12,105 nucleotides of DNA from Gammaproteobacteria bacterium (GCA_030625445.1 DAOUQU010000022.1:1-12105), one strand, 5' to 3'. Shown: positions 1-7,121, counted from the stretch's first letter. Numbers and translations are program-made. The notes: generated by a model not told the origin, from the sequence alone.

Positions 1-56
1 GGTGGGAGTAAAGCCGCAATAAACCTATAGTAAAGTTACCACAGGGTTACCCATAG

Positions 57-92
57 AAAAAGGGTTGCGGGCTAAAAAGTCTGCAACCCTTT
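57..92 (-). terminator. Rho-independent terminator of rpoD-tRNA-Ile2 transcript
   Basis: On the minus strand a perfect 10-bp stem (AAAGGGTTGC / GCAACCCTTT, arms 83-92 and 59-68) closes a 14-nt loop and runs directly into a T tract (CCCTTTTTC). It begins 8 nt beyond the CCA end of the tRNA. No other terminator is visible between rpoD and this point, so it probably ends the whole operon. Bases 1-56 beyond it show no gene or recognisable site. Confidence 0.88.
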
Positions 93-100
93 GTTTTTAC

Positions 101-177
<77 letters not shown>

Positions 178-203
178 GGGATTTTGAAATGACTTGCTGT
201 TTC

Positions 204-1985
204 CTATTCGTCGAGGAAACTGCGCAGGCGCTCGGAGCGGGTGGGGTGGCGAAGTTTGCGTAGTGCCTTGGCCTCGATCTGACGAATGCGTTCGCGTGTG
301 ACATCAAACTGTTTTCCAACCTCTTCGAGGGTGTGGTCGGTGTTCATATCGATGCCAAAACGCATGCGCAGCACCTTGGCTTCACGTGCTGTCAGGCCAG
401 AGAGCATATTTTGTGTGGCTTCGCTCAAGCCGTGCATTGTTGCAGAATCAACCGGTGAGAGTACTTTGGCGTCTTCTATGAAGTCACCCAGGTGCGAATC
501 TTCATCATCACCAATCGGGGTCTCCATGGAGATCGGCTCTTTTGCGATCTTCATGACCTGGCGTATTTTGTGTTCAGGCATCTCCATTTTTTCCGCCAGC
601 TCTTCCGGTGTTGCTTCACGGCCCTGCTCCTGGACGATCTGACGTGAGATGCGATTGAGCTTATTGATGGTTTCAATCATGTGGACAGGGATGCGTATAG
701 TCCTGGCCTGATCTGCGATAGAGCGGGTAATTGCCTGGCGTATCCACCAGGTTGCATAGGTGGAGAATTTATAACCGCGGCGATACTCAAATTTGTCAAC
801 CGCTTTCATCAGGCCGATATTCCCTTCCTGGATCAGATCCAGAAACTGCAGGCCGCGGTTGGTGTATTTTTTCGCGATTGAGATCACCAGGCGCAGGTTG
901 GCTTCCACCATCTCTTTTTTGGCGCGGCGTGCTTTGGCTTCACCAATAGCCATTTGACGGTTCAGCTCCTTGACTTCGCGAATATCCATCTGGGTGATAT
1001 CCGTCAGATTCAATAGTCTGTTCTGGATCTTGCGGATTTGATCAGCTGAGGATTTCAGATTGAGTGCCGTGCTGTTCTTCCCTTTGCATTGGGCATTAAT
1101 CCATTTAAGATTTGTCTCATTATCGGGGAATGAGGTAATGAAGCTTCTTCGATCCATGCCTGCATCGATGCAAATGCGCATGATGTCGCGCTCACGAGTG
1201 CGGATGCCCCGCATGGCATCCTTGAGAAGGTCGATGAGTTGCTTGGCAACCGGCGGCACCAGTTTGAACTGAATAAAGGAAGAGATGACTTTGGGGCGCT
1301 GTTTCTCGGCCTTGTCGAAGTCATCTTCACGATGTGCCTTGAGCAGGGCGTTGTAGTTGCGTTTCAGCACAGTGACATTGCGCTTGGTCTCTTTCGGATC
1401 AGGTCCCAGCTTCTGGGTTTCATCATCCGTGTTTTGACCGTTAGCAGGAGTAACCGGTGTGTCATCGTCATAGTCGATATAACCGGACATCACATTGCTG
1501 AGTTTGCCATCTTCAGAGTAGGCGGCATCAAACAGTTCGAGCAGTTGTTCTACGGAAGGAGGGAACTGCGCAAGGGCGCTGTAGACCTGGCGTAATCCAT
1601 CTTCGATGCGTTTGGCAATTTCAAGTTCGCCTTCGCGGGTCAGCAGTTCGACGGTTCCCATTTCACGCATGTACATGCGCACCGGATCGGTGGTGCGGCC
1701 AAATTCGCTGTCGACAGTTGCCAGCACAGCGGCGGCTGCGTCCACTGCGTCATCATCTGCAGCAGGCGCATCTTCAGCCATAGACTGATCATCGGCGTCA
1801 GGCGGACTATCCAGGACTTTGATACCCATGTCTTTGAACGTAGAGATGACGTTTTCAATCCACTGTTCCGGGTCGACAATGGTATCCGGCAGGTAGTCGT
1901 TGAGCTCTGTAAAAGTGAGATAGCCCTGTTCCTTGGCTTTCTCAATCAACAGTTTGATCTGTGACCCCTGATTCTCCTGCTTCAT
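204..1985 (-). CDS. rpoD: RNA polymerase sigma factor RpoD (sigma-70)
   Basis: Primary housekeeping sigma factor that directs RNA polymerase to -10/-35 promoters. The 593-residue protein has the complete architecture: region 1.1 (about 1-80, followed by an acidic Asp/Ala-rich linker at 62-85), region 1.2 (DPVRMYMREMG, about 100-130), a non-conserved region (about 131-345), region 2 with the -10-binding and melting helix (FSTYATWWIRQAITRSI, 407-423), region 3 (about 456-525) and region 4 with the -35-binding helix-turn-helix (TLEEVGKQFDVTRERIRQIE, 552-571). It is slightly shorter than the 613 residues of E. coli, mainly in the variable part. The ATG is preceded by a modest AGGT Shine-Dalgarno element. 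It is last protein gene of the operon and has its own extended -10 promoter just upstream. Confidence 0.99.
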   Translation of the reverse strand: MKQENQGSQIKLLIEKAKEQGYLTFTELNDYLPDTIVDPEQWIENVISTFKDMGIKVLDSPPDADDQSMAEDAPAADDDAVDAAAAVLATVDSEFGRTTDPVRMYMREMGTVELLTREGELEIAKRIEDGLRQVYSALAQFPPSVEQLLELFDAAYSEDGKLSNVMSGYIDYDDDTPVTPANGQNTDDETQKLGPDPKETKRNVTVLKRNYNALLKAHREDDFDKAEKQRPKVISSFIQFKLVPPVAKQLIDLLKDAMRGIRTRERDIMRICIDAGMDRRSFITSFPDNETNLKWINAQCKGKNSTALNLKSSADQIRKIQNRLLNLTDITQMDIREVKELNRQMAIGEAKARRAKKEMVEANLRLVISIAKKYTNRGLQFLDLIQEGNIGLMKAVDKFEYRRGYKFSTYATWWIRQAITRSIADQARTIRIPVHMIETINKLNRISRQIVQEQGREATPEELAEKMEMPEHKIRQVMKIAKEPISMETPIGDDEDSHLGDFIEDAKVLSPVDSATMHGLSEATQNMLSGLTAREAKVLRMRFGIDMNTDHTLEEVGKQFDVTRERIRQIEAKALRKLRHPTRSERLRSFLDE

Positions 1986-2021
1986 ACTGACCTGTAAATA
2001 TATTGAATAGACTAACTAGCC

Positions 2022-2051
2022 ATTATAGCAAAAATAATTTAATTGACTCAA
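2022..2051 (-). promoter_or_regulatory. Extended -10 promoter for rpoD
   Basis: On the minus strand TTGAGT (2046-2051) is followed, after 18 bases, by a consensus TATAAT (2022-2027) preceded by TGC, giving an extended -10. The -35 hexamer abuts the dnaG stop codon. A start near 2015 would leave a leader of about 30 nt before the rpoD ATG. This would let the sigma factor be made independently of primase. Confidence 0.7.
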
Positions 2052-3776
2052 TTATTTATTGTCTCTTCTCTCATTGTAGAGTTGTTTCAATTGCGCCTTC
2101 TGCTCCTCGCTCAGTGTATTGAGAGGTTGCTGCAGCAGGGAGTGCAGTTGCTGTTGCTTATGCTGGTCGCCCAACAACCTTAATGCGCCGATAAATTCGG
2201 CCTGCAGGCCTTCCAGCGGTGCGAAAATCGTTTGCGTTGTCAGTTTTGCCAGGTGGGCTTTGGTATTCTCATCCGGCCAGCGCTCGATCAGTGCCGCACT
2301 GGTGATAGAGGGTGATGATTGGCACAGATCGACCAGGGTTGTGAACAATTCGATGCCTTTCGCCTGTGATTCTCTCCATGTGGTTGGCAGATTTTCGAGA
2401 GATGCCAGTTGCGGATCCTCCAGCAGCAAGCGGAGTGCATCACGAAGAGGAGAGCGTTGTGGCTGTGACTGAGACTGTGATGCCGGTTGGGGGCGGCGGC
2501 GTTGCTGTTGCCGGGTTTCCAGCCCGGTGAGATTGGATAATTGCTGTAACAACAAGTCATGCAGGCTTCCGGCGGGGATCTGTTCAATGAGTGGGCGCGC
2601 CAGATCGGCAAGCCTGGCCCGTCCGTCGAGGCTGGTGGTGTTGATGTCGGCAGAGAGGTGCTGAAACAGAAAGCCGGAAAGCGAGAGTGCATTGTCGATG
2701 CGCTGCAGAAATTGCTCCTTGCCCTCCTTGCGGATCAAAGTATCAGGGTCTTCGCCGTCAGGCAGGAACAGGAAACGCGCCTCCCGACCTGATTTCATCG
2801 CCGGCAGGGCGGTTTGCAGTGCCTTCCACGCTGCGGCGCGTCCGGCGCGATCACCATCGAAGCAGAACACCACTCTTGGCGTGGTGCGATAGAGGAGTTC
2901 AAGGTGTCGTTGTGTGGTGGCTGTTCCGAGGGTTGCAACGCTGTTGTGCAGGCCAAACTGCGCCATGGCGGCAACATCCATGTAGCCTTCAACAACCATG
3001 ATCTGCTGTTTTCCCGAGCCGCCGTGACGCACTTCATGCAGGCCATAGAGTATCCCGCCTTTATGAAAAACGGCTGTCTCCGGAGAGTTGAGGTATTTTG
3101 GTTTGCCGTCGCCCAGAAGCCGTCCCCCAAAACCAACTACGCGTCCCCTTGTGTCTTTGATGGGAAAGATGATGCGTTCACGAAAGCGGTCGTACTCCTT
3201 GCCGCTGTCAGATGTTGATATCAGGCCTGCTTTGTGCAGCAGTTGCCGGCTATTTTGATCCCGACCAAGTACATTGATCAGATTACTCCACCCGGGAGGT
3301 GCGAAGCCGATGTTGAACTCTGCGGCAATTTTGCTGCTCAGGCCGCGTTGCTTGAGGTATTCTGTTGCCAGGCCTGCATCAGAATGCTGGCGTAACTGTT
3401 GCTGGAAATAGTCGCTTGCCTGTTGCAGCATCTGGTAGAGAGGGGTGTGATCTTCGGCGGGCTTGCCGCCCCCGGTCCCTTTCGGGATTTCCATGCCGGC
3501 ACTGTTTGCCAGCTCTTCAATGGCTTCAACGAAATTCAGGTGGTCATACTCCATCAAAAAGCCGATGGCAGTGCCGTGTGCACCGCAGCCGAAGCAGTGA
3601 TAGAACTGTTTTTGCGGGCTGACGGTGAAGGAGGGGGTTTTTTCTGTGTGGAAAGGGCAGCATGCCTGAAATTCCCGGCCTGCCTTTTTTAATGGCACAC
3701 GCGGGTCAATCACCTCCACGATATCGATGCGTGAGAGGAGTTGGTCGATAAATTCAGGGGGAATCAAGCCTGCCAT
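2052..3776 (-). CDS. dnaG: DNA primase DnaG
   Basis: Makes the RNA primers for lagging-strand and restart replication, acting with DnaB helicase. The 574-residue protein (E. coli 581) has an N-terminal zinc ribbon with ligands C40, H43, C61 and C64 at the E. coli positions, the basic template-binding core (ERIIFPIKDTRGRVVGFGGR, 200-219), and a TOPRIM domain with the metal-binding acidic residues E263 (VVEGYMDV), D307 and D309 (CFDGDRAG) and D345. The Gln-rich linker (about 413-440) leads to a C-terminal DnaB-interaction domain. The start is 28 nt after yqeY and has no clear Shine-Dalgarno sequence, which fits the low primase expression known for this operon in E. coli. A short GCAC-ATCTA-GTGC dyad lies in the yqeY-dnaG gap. 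Confidence 0.99.
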   Translation of the reverse strand: MAGLIPPEFIDQLLSRIDIVEVIDPRVPLKKAGREFQACCPFHTEKTPSFTVSPQKQFYHCFGCGAHGTAIGFLMEYDHLNFVEAIEELANSAGMEIPKGTGGGKPAEDHTPLYQMLQQASDYFQQQLRQHSDAGLATEYLKQRGLSSKIAAEFNIGFAPPGWSNLINVLGRDQNSRQLLHKAGLISTSDSGKEYDRFRERIIFPIKDTRGRVVGFGGRLLGDGKPKYLNSPETAVFHKGGILYGLHEVRHGGSGKQQIMVVEGYMDVAAMAQFGLHNSVATLGTATTQRHLELLYRTTPRVVFCFDGDRAGRAAAWKALQTALPAMKSGREARFLFLPDGEDPDTLIRKEGKEQFLQRIDNALSLSGFLFQHLSADINTTSLDGRARLADLARPLIEQIPAGSLHDLLLQQLSNLTGLETRQQQRRRPQPASQSQSQPQRSPLRDALRLLLEDPQLASLENLPTTWRESQAKGIELFTTLVDLCQSSPSITSAALIERWPDENTKAHLAKLTTQTIFAPLEGLQAEFIGALRLLGDQHKQQQLHSLLQQPLNTLSEEQKAQLKQLYNERRDNK

Positions 3777-3804
3777 GAATGCAAGCTTAGCACTAGATGT
3801 GCGA

Positions 3805-4248
3805 TTAGGCAGTCAGTTTCTGCTTGACCAGTGCACTGGCGGCGCCCATGTCGGCGCGGCCCTGTAATTTTGCCTTCAACTGCCCCATCACCTTGCCCAT
3901 ATCTTTGGGGGATGCAGCGCCGGTGGAGGTGATAATCTCATCGATAATGGCAGCGACTTCATCATCGGAGAGCGCTTCAGGAAGGTACTCATTGATGATG
4001 GTTATTTCAAATGCTTCCTGCTCGGCAAGGTCGTTGCGACCCGCATCGGTATACTGGGTGTGAGAGTCGCGACGCTGCTTGAGCATTTTGCCAAGTACCG
4101 CGATGACATCATCATCACTGAGTTCCTTGCGGTTGTCGATTTCAATCTGTTTGATTGCCGACATCATCAGGCGTATGATCTGGCGGCGTTTTTTATCGCC
4201 AGACTTCATTGCTTTGATTTGATCTTTCTGCAGTGTTGCTTTCAACAT
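3805..4248 (-). CDS. yqeY: GatB/YqeY-domain protein YqeY
   Basis: A 147-residue protein of the YqeY family, starting MLKATLQKDQIKAMKSGDKK and ending in the typical C-terminal helical region with DMGKVMGQLKAKLQGRADMG. The family shares its fold with the tail domain of GatB in tRNA-dependent amidotransferase, but its own biochemical role is not established. The start is set at 4248: an upstream in-frame ATG at 4278 would add 10 residues, overlap rpsU and exceed the usual family length. The chosen ATG lies 11 nt after the rpsU stop with little Shine-Dalgarno sequence, suggesting translational coupling. The position between rpsU and dnaG is common in bacteria outside the enterics. Confidence 0.93.
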   Translation of the reverse strand: MLKATLQKDQIKAMKSGDKKRRQIIRLMMSAIKQIEIDNRKELSDDDVIAVLGKMLKQRRDSHTQYTDAGRNDLAEQEAFEITIINEYLPEALSDDEVAAIIDEIITSTGAASPKDMGKVMGQLKAKLQGRADMGAASALVKQKLTA

Positions 4249-4259
4249 TATACTGCTGC

Positions 4260-4475
4260 TCAGTAACGGCGTTCCCAACGGCGATTCTCGCGCGACAATT
4301 TTTTCTGGTGCCGTTTTACTGCGGCGGCTTTCTTGCGTTTGCGTTCCCAGGTCGGCTTTTCGTAAAATTCACGACGTCGAACATCAGCCAGAATTCCGGC
4401 TTTCTCACAGGTGCGCTTGAAACGGCGCAGGGCAATATCAAAAGGTTCGTTTTCTTTAACGCGTACACTCGGCAT
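4260..4475 (-). CDS. rpsU: 30S ribosomal protein S21
   Basis: A 71-residue, very basic small-subunit protein, identical in length to E. coli S21. It begins MPSVRVKENEPFDIALRRFK and carries the characteristic CEKAGI and RRREFYEKPTWERKRKK stretches, ending RRWERRY. S21 helps the 30S subunit engage mRNA during initiation. A strong GAGGGG Shine-Dalgarno sequence lies 7 nt before the ATG, unlike the weak sites of yqeY and dnaG, matching the expectation that the ribosomal protein is the most highly translated gene of the operon. Confidence 0.99.
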   Translation of the reverse strand: MPSVRVKENEPFDIALRRFKRTCEKAGILADVRRREFYEKPTWERKRKKAAAVKRHQKKLSRENRRWERRY

Positions 4476-4524
4476 GTGGTCCCCTCAAAGGAATTTATAT
4501 GCATTCAATCAAATTAGCCGCTGA

Positions 4525-4552
4525 ATTTTACTCTCTTTGTCTGGAATTGCAA
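4525..4552 (-). promoter_or_regulatory. Probable promoter of the rpsU operon
   Basis: On the minus strand TTGCAA (4547-4552) and TAAAAT (4525-4530) are separated by 16 bases, giving 4/6 and 5/6 matches to sigma-70 hexamers. The predicted start near 4518 gives a leader of roughly 40 nt to the rpsU ATG. No LexA-type CTGT-N8-ACAG box is seen, in contrast to the E. coli rpsU promoter region. Confidence 0.55.
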
Positions 4553-4600
4553 TAGTGAGCAAAGCTCTGAAGGGTTTTTTTCTAAATCCGTACTTCACGG

Positions 4601-4629
4601 TGTGTCAGATGCCCGTGTGGCAATATAAT
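4601..4629 (+). promoter_or_regulatory. Probable promoter of tsaD
   Basis: A consensus TATAAT lies at 4624-4629, about 32 bases before the tsaD ATG. The -35 is poor: TGTGTC at 4601-4606 with a 17-base spacer. It would diverge from the rpsU promoter, with the two -10 elements about 95 bp apart. Confidence 0.45.
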
Positions 4630-4660
4630 GCATTATTGATAACAGCTTGCCGGCCAAATT

Positions 4661-5677
4661 ATGCGTGTACTTGGAATTGAAACATCCTGTGATGAGACAG
4701 GAGTCGCTGTGTATGACTCTGACAAGGGATTGCTTGGCGATATGCTGCACAGTCAGATCGCGTTGCATGCAGAGTATGGTGGTGTGGTTCCTGAACTGGC
4801 ATCACGTGATCATGTGCGCAAACTGATTCCGCTGATCGATGTGCTGTTGAAACAGTGTGGTTTGCAATCCACAGATCTGGATGGCATCGCCTATACACAG
4901 GGGCCGGGCCTGGTCGGCGCGCTGCTGGTTGGCGCTGCCACCGGCAGGAGCCTGGCATGGTCGCTGGATATCCCGGCTATCGGTGTCCACCACATGGAGG
5001 GGCATCTTCTGGCGCCATTGCTGGAGGAGTCTCAGCCGGAATTTCCGTTTCTCGCGCTGCTGGTCTCAGGGGGGCACACACAGCTTGTTGAGGTTAAGCG
5101 TATCGGTGACTACAGACTGCTTGGTGAGAGCCTCGATGACGCTGCTGGCGAGGCTTTCGACAAGACTGCAAAAATGCTGGGGCTTCCATATCCCGGCGGT
5201 CCGGAACTCTCCTTACTGGCGCAGCAGGGTGACCCTCTGCGATTCAGATTTCCCCGCCCGATGACGAATCGTCCCGGACTCGATTTCAGCTTTAGTGGAC
5301 TCAAGACCTTTGCTCTGACTACCTGGCAGCAGGCAGAGAGCAGGGATGATCAACTGCGGGCAGATATTTGCCGTGCATTTGAAGATGCGGTGATTGACAC
5401 ATTGGTGATCAAATGCCGGCGCGCAATCAAACAAACAGGTATCACCCAACTGGTCATGGCCGGTGGCGTCAGTGCAAACAGCCAACTGCGGCAGCGCATC
5501 GATGAAGAGTTGCAGAAATTGGGTGGCCGGGCTTTCTATCCGCGCCCCGAGTTCTGCACCGATAATGGCGCCATGATTGCCTATGCAGGATGGCTGCGCT
5601 TGCGGGCGGGGCAGCATGAAGGTGCAGGGTTCCAGGTCAACCCGCGCTGGCCGATGAGTGAGTTGCAGGCTTGTTGA
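4661..5677 (+). CDS. tsaD: tRNA N6-adenosine threonylcarbamoyltransferase TsaD
   Basis: Transfers the threonylcarbamoyl group to A37 of ANN-decoding tRNAs (t6A), working with TsaB, TsaC and TsaE. The 338-residue protein (E. coli 337) shows the Kae1/TsaD features: N-terminal ASKHA signature GIETSCDETG (5-14), the metal-binding HxxxH (H111 and H115 in HHMEGH), the nucleotide-binding loops LLVSGGHTQL, GEAFDKTAK and GLDFSFSGLKT, and a C-terminal TDNGAMIAYAG supplying the last metal-ligand Asp. The ATG is preceded by no good Shine-Dalgarno sequence. It is divergent from rpsU, as in E. coli. tRNA-Ile2 in the same window is the kind of ANN decoder that receives this modification. Confidence 0.99.
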   Translation: MRVLGIETSCDETGVAVYDSDKGLLGDMLHSQIALHAEYGGVVPELASRDHVRKLIPLIDVLLKQCGLQSTDLDGIAYTQGPGLVGALLVGAATGRSLAWSLDIPAIGVHHMEGHLLAPLLEESQPEFPFLALLVSGGHTQLVEVKRIGDYRLLGESLDDAAGEAFDKTAKMLGLPYPGGPELSLLAQQGDPLRFRFPRPMTNRPGLDFSFSGLKTFALTTWQQAESRDDQLRADICRAFEDAVIDTLVIKCRRAIKQTGITQLVMAGGVSANSQLRQRIDEELQKLGGRAFYPRPEFCTDNGAMIAYAGWLRLRAGQHEGAGFQVNPRWPMSELQAC

Positions 5678-5746
5678 TGGGAGGAGAAAGTGGTGAGTAG
5701 CGGGGAGTGAGGAACACAAAGTAGCGGGTAGCGAGGGAAGAGGGTG
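5678..5746. repeat. Degenerate purine-rich GAGTAGCGGG-type repeat
   Basis: Just after the tsaD stop the plus strand is almost all purine plus T and contains two diverged copies of a unit: GAGTAGCGGGGAGTGAGG (5695-5712) and GTAGCGGGTAGCGAGGG (5721-5737). No gene and no clear hairpin terminator are present. It looks like decayed tandem sequence. Confidence 0.4.
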
Positions 5747-5760
5747 ATTTCCGAACTGAT

Positions 5761-5795
5761 GGTGTAATGCGCTGTCGCTTTTTGCACCCTACGGG
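5761..5795. repeat. Small imperfect dyad (GGTGTAATGCG...CACCCTACGGG)
   Basis: GGTGT (5761-5765) faces GCACC (5784-5788), with an inner GCG-CTGT-CGC hairpin. Read on the minus strand it begins CCCGTAGGGTGC and ends GCGCATTACACC, which resembles a dispersed intergenic repeat type recalled from many proteobacterial genomes. It sits between the convergent tsaD and plsY genes and might help end transcription, though it lacks a following T tract. Confidence 0.45.
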
Positions 5796-5799
5796 CTAA

Positions 5800-5826
5800 T
5801 TTCGTGTCGTCCGTGTGTTCAGTGGT
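5800..5826. repeat. Solo arm of the TTCGTG repeat
   Basis: This 27-base stretch matches the right arm of the palindrome at 11056-11082 in 21 of 27 positions without gaps (shared pattern TTTCGTGTnGTnCGTG followed by GTGGT). No complementary arm is nearby, so it seems to be a single half of that element or a decayed copy. Confidence 0.5.
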
Positions 5827-5843
5827 TAATAAAAGATCCTTCT

Positions 5844-6437
5844 CTATTCGCTGTCGGTGAGTTTGCCCTCTGTTCCTGACAGCAGATCACGGATATTGGT
5901 ACGGTGCCGCCAGAAGAGAATGATGGAGATGATCGCCTGAATAGTGATTAGTGCCGGCTCCCGAGAGAAATACCACACCACCAGCGGCGCCAGCGCCATT
6001 GCAATCAATGCGGCCAGTGAGGAGATTTTCAGGCCGTAGGCAACGAACAGCCAGATGCCGGCAATTGCAGCCCCAATCACCCATGAAAATCCGAATTGAA
6101 CTCCCAGGACGGTTGCAACCCCCTTGCCGCCCTTGAAGCCAAAAAAAATGGGGTAGAGATGCCCCAAAAACGCAGCCAGGCCGGTGAGGCCCAGAACCAG
6201 GGGACTGACCCCCAGCTTAAGGGCAATAAATACCGGAATAAATCCCTTTAGCCCGTCACCAAAGAGAGTAATCGCGGCAGCCTTTTTGCCACCGATGCGC
6301 AGGACATTGGTGGCGCCGGGATTGTTGGACCCCAGGGTGCGGGGGTCGGGTAGTCCCATCAGACGGCATACAATAATGGCGCTTGAGATGGATCCCAGCA
6401 GGTAGGCTGCAATAACCAGCAGTATTTCTGTAATCAT
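5844..6437 (-). CDS. plsY: Glycerol-3-phosphate acyltransferase PlsY
   Basis: Inner-membrane enzyme that acylates glycerol-3-phosphate using acyl-phosphate from PlsX, the first step to phosphatidic acid. The 197-residue protein is mostly hydrophobic, with about five predicted membrane segments starting at residue 4, and has the three conserved cytoplasmic motifs: SNNPGATNVLRIGGKKAA (37-54), GHLYPIFFGFKGGKGVAT (91-108) and the C-terminal RHRTNIRDLLSGTE. The ATG lacks a clear Shine-Dalgarno sequence, and no convincing promoter was found upstream, so read-through from the regulator gene to its right is possible. plsY is often next to tsaD in gammaproteobacteria. Here the two are convergent, with no folB or folK nearby. 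Confidence 0.98.
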   Translation of the reverse strand: MITEILLVIAAYLLGSISSAIIVCRLMGLPDPRTLGSNNPGATNVLRIGGKKAAAITLFGDGLKGFIPVFIALKLGVSPLVLGLTGLAAFLGHLYPIFFGFKGGKGVATVLGVQFGFSWVIGAAIAGIWLFVAYGLKISSLAALIAMALAPLVVWYFSREPALITIQAIISIILFWRHRTNIRDLLSGTEGKLTDSE

Positions 6438-6492
6438 GTCAGTGTTTGGCTCGACTAGGCCCCAGATTCACGATGCTTGAAGATCTTTTCGT

Positions 6493-6601
6493 CTCTCGCA
6501 AAGACGCAAAGCTTCCGCGTCCTGCTTACGCCCCTGACCTACATCCATGTAGGCCAAGCCCGCCAAGAAAAATCCTTTGCGTCTCTGCGTCTTTGCGAGA
6601 G
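6493..6601. repeat. Large palindromic GCAAAGAC repeat with central hairpin
   Basis: The left arm CTCTCGCAAAGACGCAAAG (6493-6511) is complementary to the right arm at 6575-6601. The right arm is made of three 8-base units (TTTGCGTC, TCTGCGTC, TTTGCGAG), while the left lacks exactly one unit. Between the arms lies CCTACATCCATGTAGG (6538-6553), a 6-bp stem with a 4-base loop. On the minus strand the first arm met after arsR is followed by GGATTTTTC, so it could attenuate transcription towards plsY. No coding sequence is visible here. Confidence 0.85.
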
Positions 6602-6652
6602 TTATTATTGAGATTTGATTCATGTGTGAAGATGTTGGTCACTCAAGGATTA

Positions 6653-6982
6653 TTACTCTGGCGGATTGTCATTCAGATTTGTCGGGCAGAGCACGTTGCG
6701 CATGACGCCGATCAATTCGAGTAGCTTGTAGTTTCTGATTCTGTAGTAGATACGGTTGGCCTCTTTTCTGGAGACCAGGATGTGTTTGTTGCGCAACTGG
6801 TCCAGGTGTTGGGAGATATTGCTCTGTGATGTGCCTGTCTGCTCAACGATTTCACCGACCGAGAGTTCACGTTCACCCAGGGTGCAGAGAATTTTCCAGC
6901 GCAGCGGGTGCGCCATCGCTTTCAGTGCATTGGCAGTCAGCGTGGTGTCTTCGTTGTTGATATCAGGTGTTTCATTACTCAT
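6653..6982 (-). CDS. ArsR/SmtB-family transcriptional regulator (HlyU/SqrR-like)
   Basis: A 109-residue winged-helix protein. The core LKAMAHPLRWKIL, ELSVGEIVEQTGTSQSNISQHLDQLRN (helix-turn-helix, about 40-65) and the wing LVSRKEANRIYYRI (69-82) place it in the ArsR family. No CxC metal motif of ArsR/CadC type is present. Its only two cysteines are C33, in the helix following HPLRWKIL, and C99, in the C-terminal helix. Their separation of 66 residues equals that between the persulfide-sensing cysteines of SqrR (C41/C107) and BigR, and similar to HlyU. A thiol or sulfide response is therefore likely but not shown. A good AGGAG Shine-Dalgarno sequence lies 7 nt before the ATG. It has its own promoter and a dyad in the leader, suggesting autoregulation. 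The target gene is not obvious in this window. Confidence 0.9.
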   Translation of the reverse strand: MSNETPDINNEDTTLTANALKAMAHPLRWKILCTLGERELSVGEIVEQTGTSQSNISQHLDQLRNKHILVSRKEANRIYYRIRNYKLLELIGVMRNVLCPTNLNDNPPE

Positions 6983-7005
6983 GCCGTGACTCCTGTGAAG
7001 CGCCA

Positions 7006-7048
7006 GAATGCACTGGACGAATCGTTTCGCTCATCGTCTAGTGCATTC
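7006..7048. promoter_or_regulatory. Inverted repeat, candidate ArsR-type operator
   Basis: GAATGCACTGGACGA (7006-7020) and TCGTCTAGTGCATTC (7034-7048) are inverted copies matching at 14 of 15 positions around a 13-base centre. The right arm starts about 3 bases past the predicted transcription start of the regulator gene. A third GGAATG occurs at 7087-7092, next to the -35 element. Neither orientation has a T tract, so an operator or leader hairpin is more likely than a terminator. Confidence 0.6.
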
Positions 7049-7057
7049 CAACAAGTT

Positions 7058-7085
7058 ATTCTACGGGGGAAGGGGCGTTTATCAA
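7058..7085 (-). promoter_or_regulatory. Promoter of the ArsR-family regulator gene
   Basis: On the minus strand TTGATA (7080-7085) and TAGAAT (7058-7063) are 16 bases apart, each a 5/6 match to the sigma-70 consensus. The predicted start near 7051 gives a leader of about 70 nt that contains the large dyad. Confidence 0.65.
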
Positions 7086-7121
7086 TGGAATGTAATCTGA
7101 GTATAGTCTTACCTTCCCCCG
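7064..7121. repeat. 10-bp G-run inverted repeat after the REC-PAS gene
   Basis: CGGGGGAAGG (7064-7073) and CCTTCCCCCG (7112-7121) are perfect inverted copies 38 bases apart. The element begins 18 bases downstream of the REC-PAS stop codon. One arm falls inside the spacer of the following promoter. There is no adjacent T tract, so a role as terminator is uncertain. Confidence 0.5.

Noticed and set aside
4249..4278. Upstream ATG extending YqeY by 10 residues
   Set aside because: It would overlap rpsU in another frame and the added residues do not resemble the family N-terminus, which begins MLK.
4476..4660. LexA/SOS box in the rpsU-tsaD control region, as in E. coli
   Set aside because: No CTGT-N8-ACAG or close variant was found on either strand.
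6446..6724. 92-residue open frame on the plus strand between plsY and the ArsR gene
   Set aside because: It spans the large palindromic repeat and overlaps the 3' end of the regulator gene on the other strand; no family resemblance.
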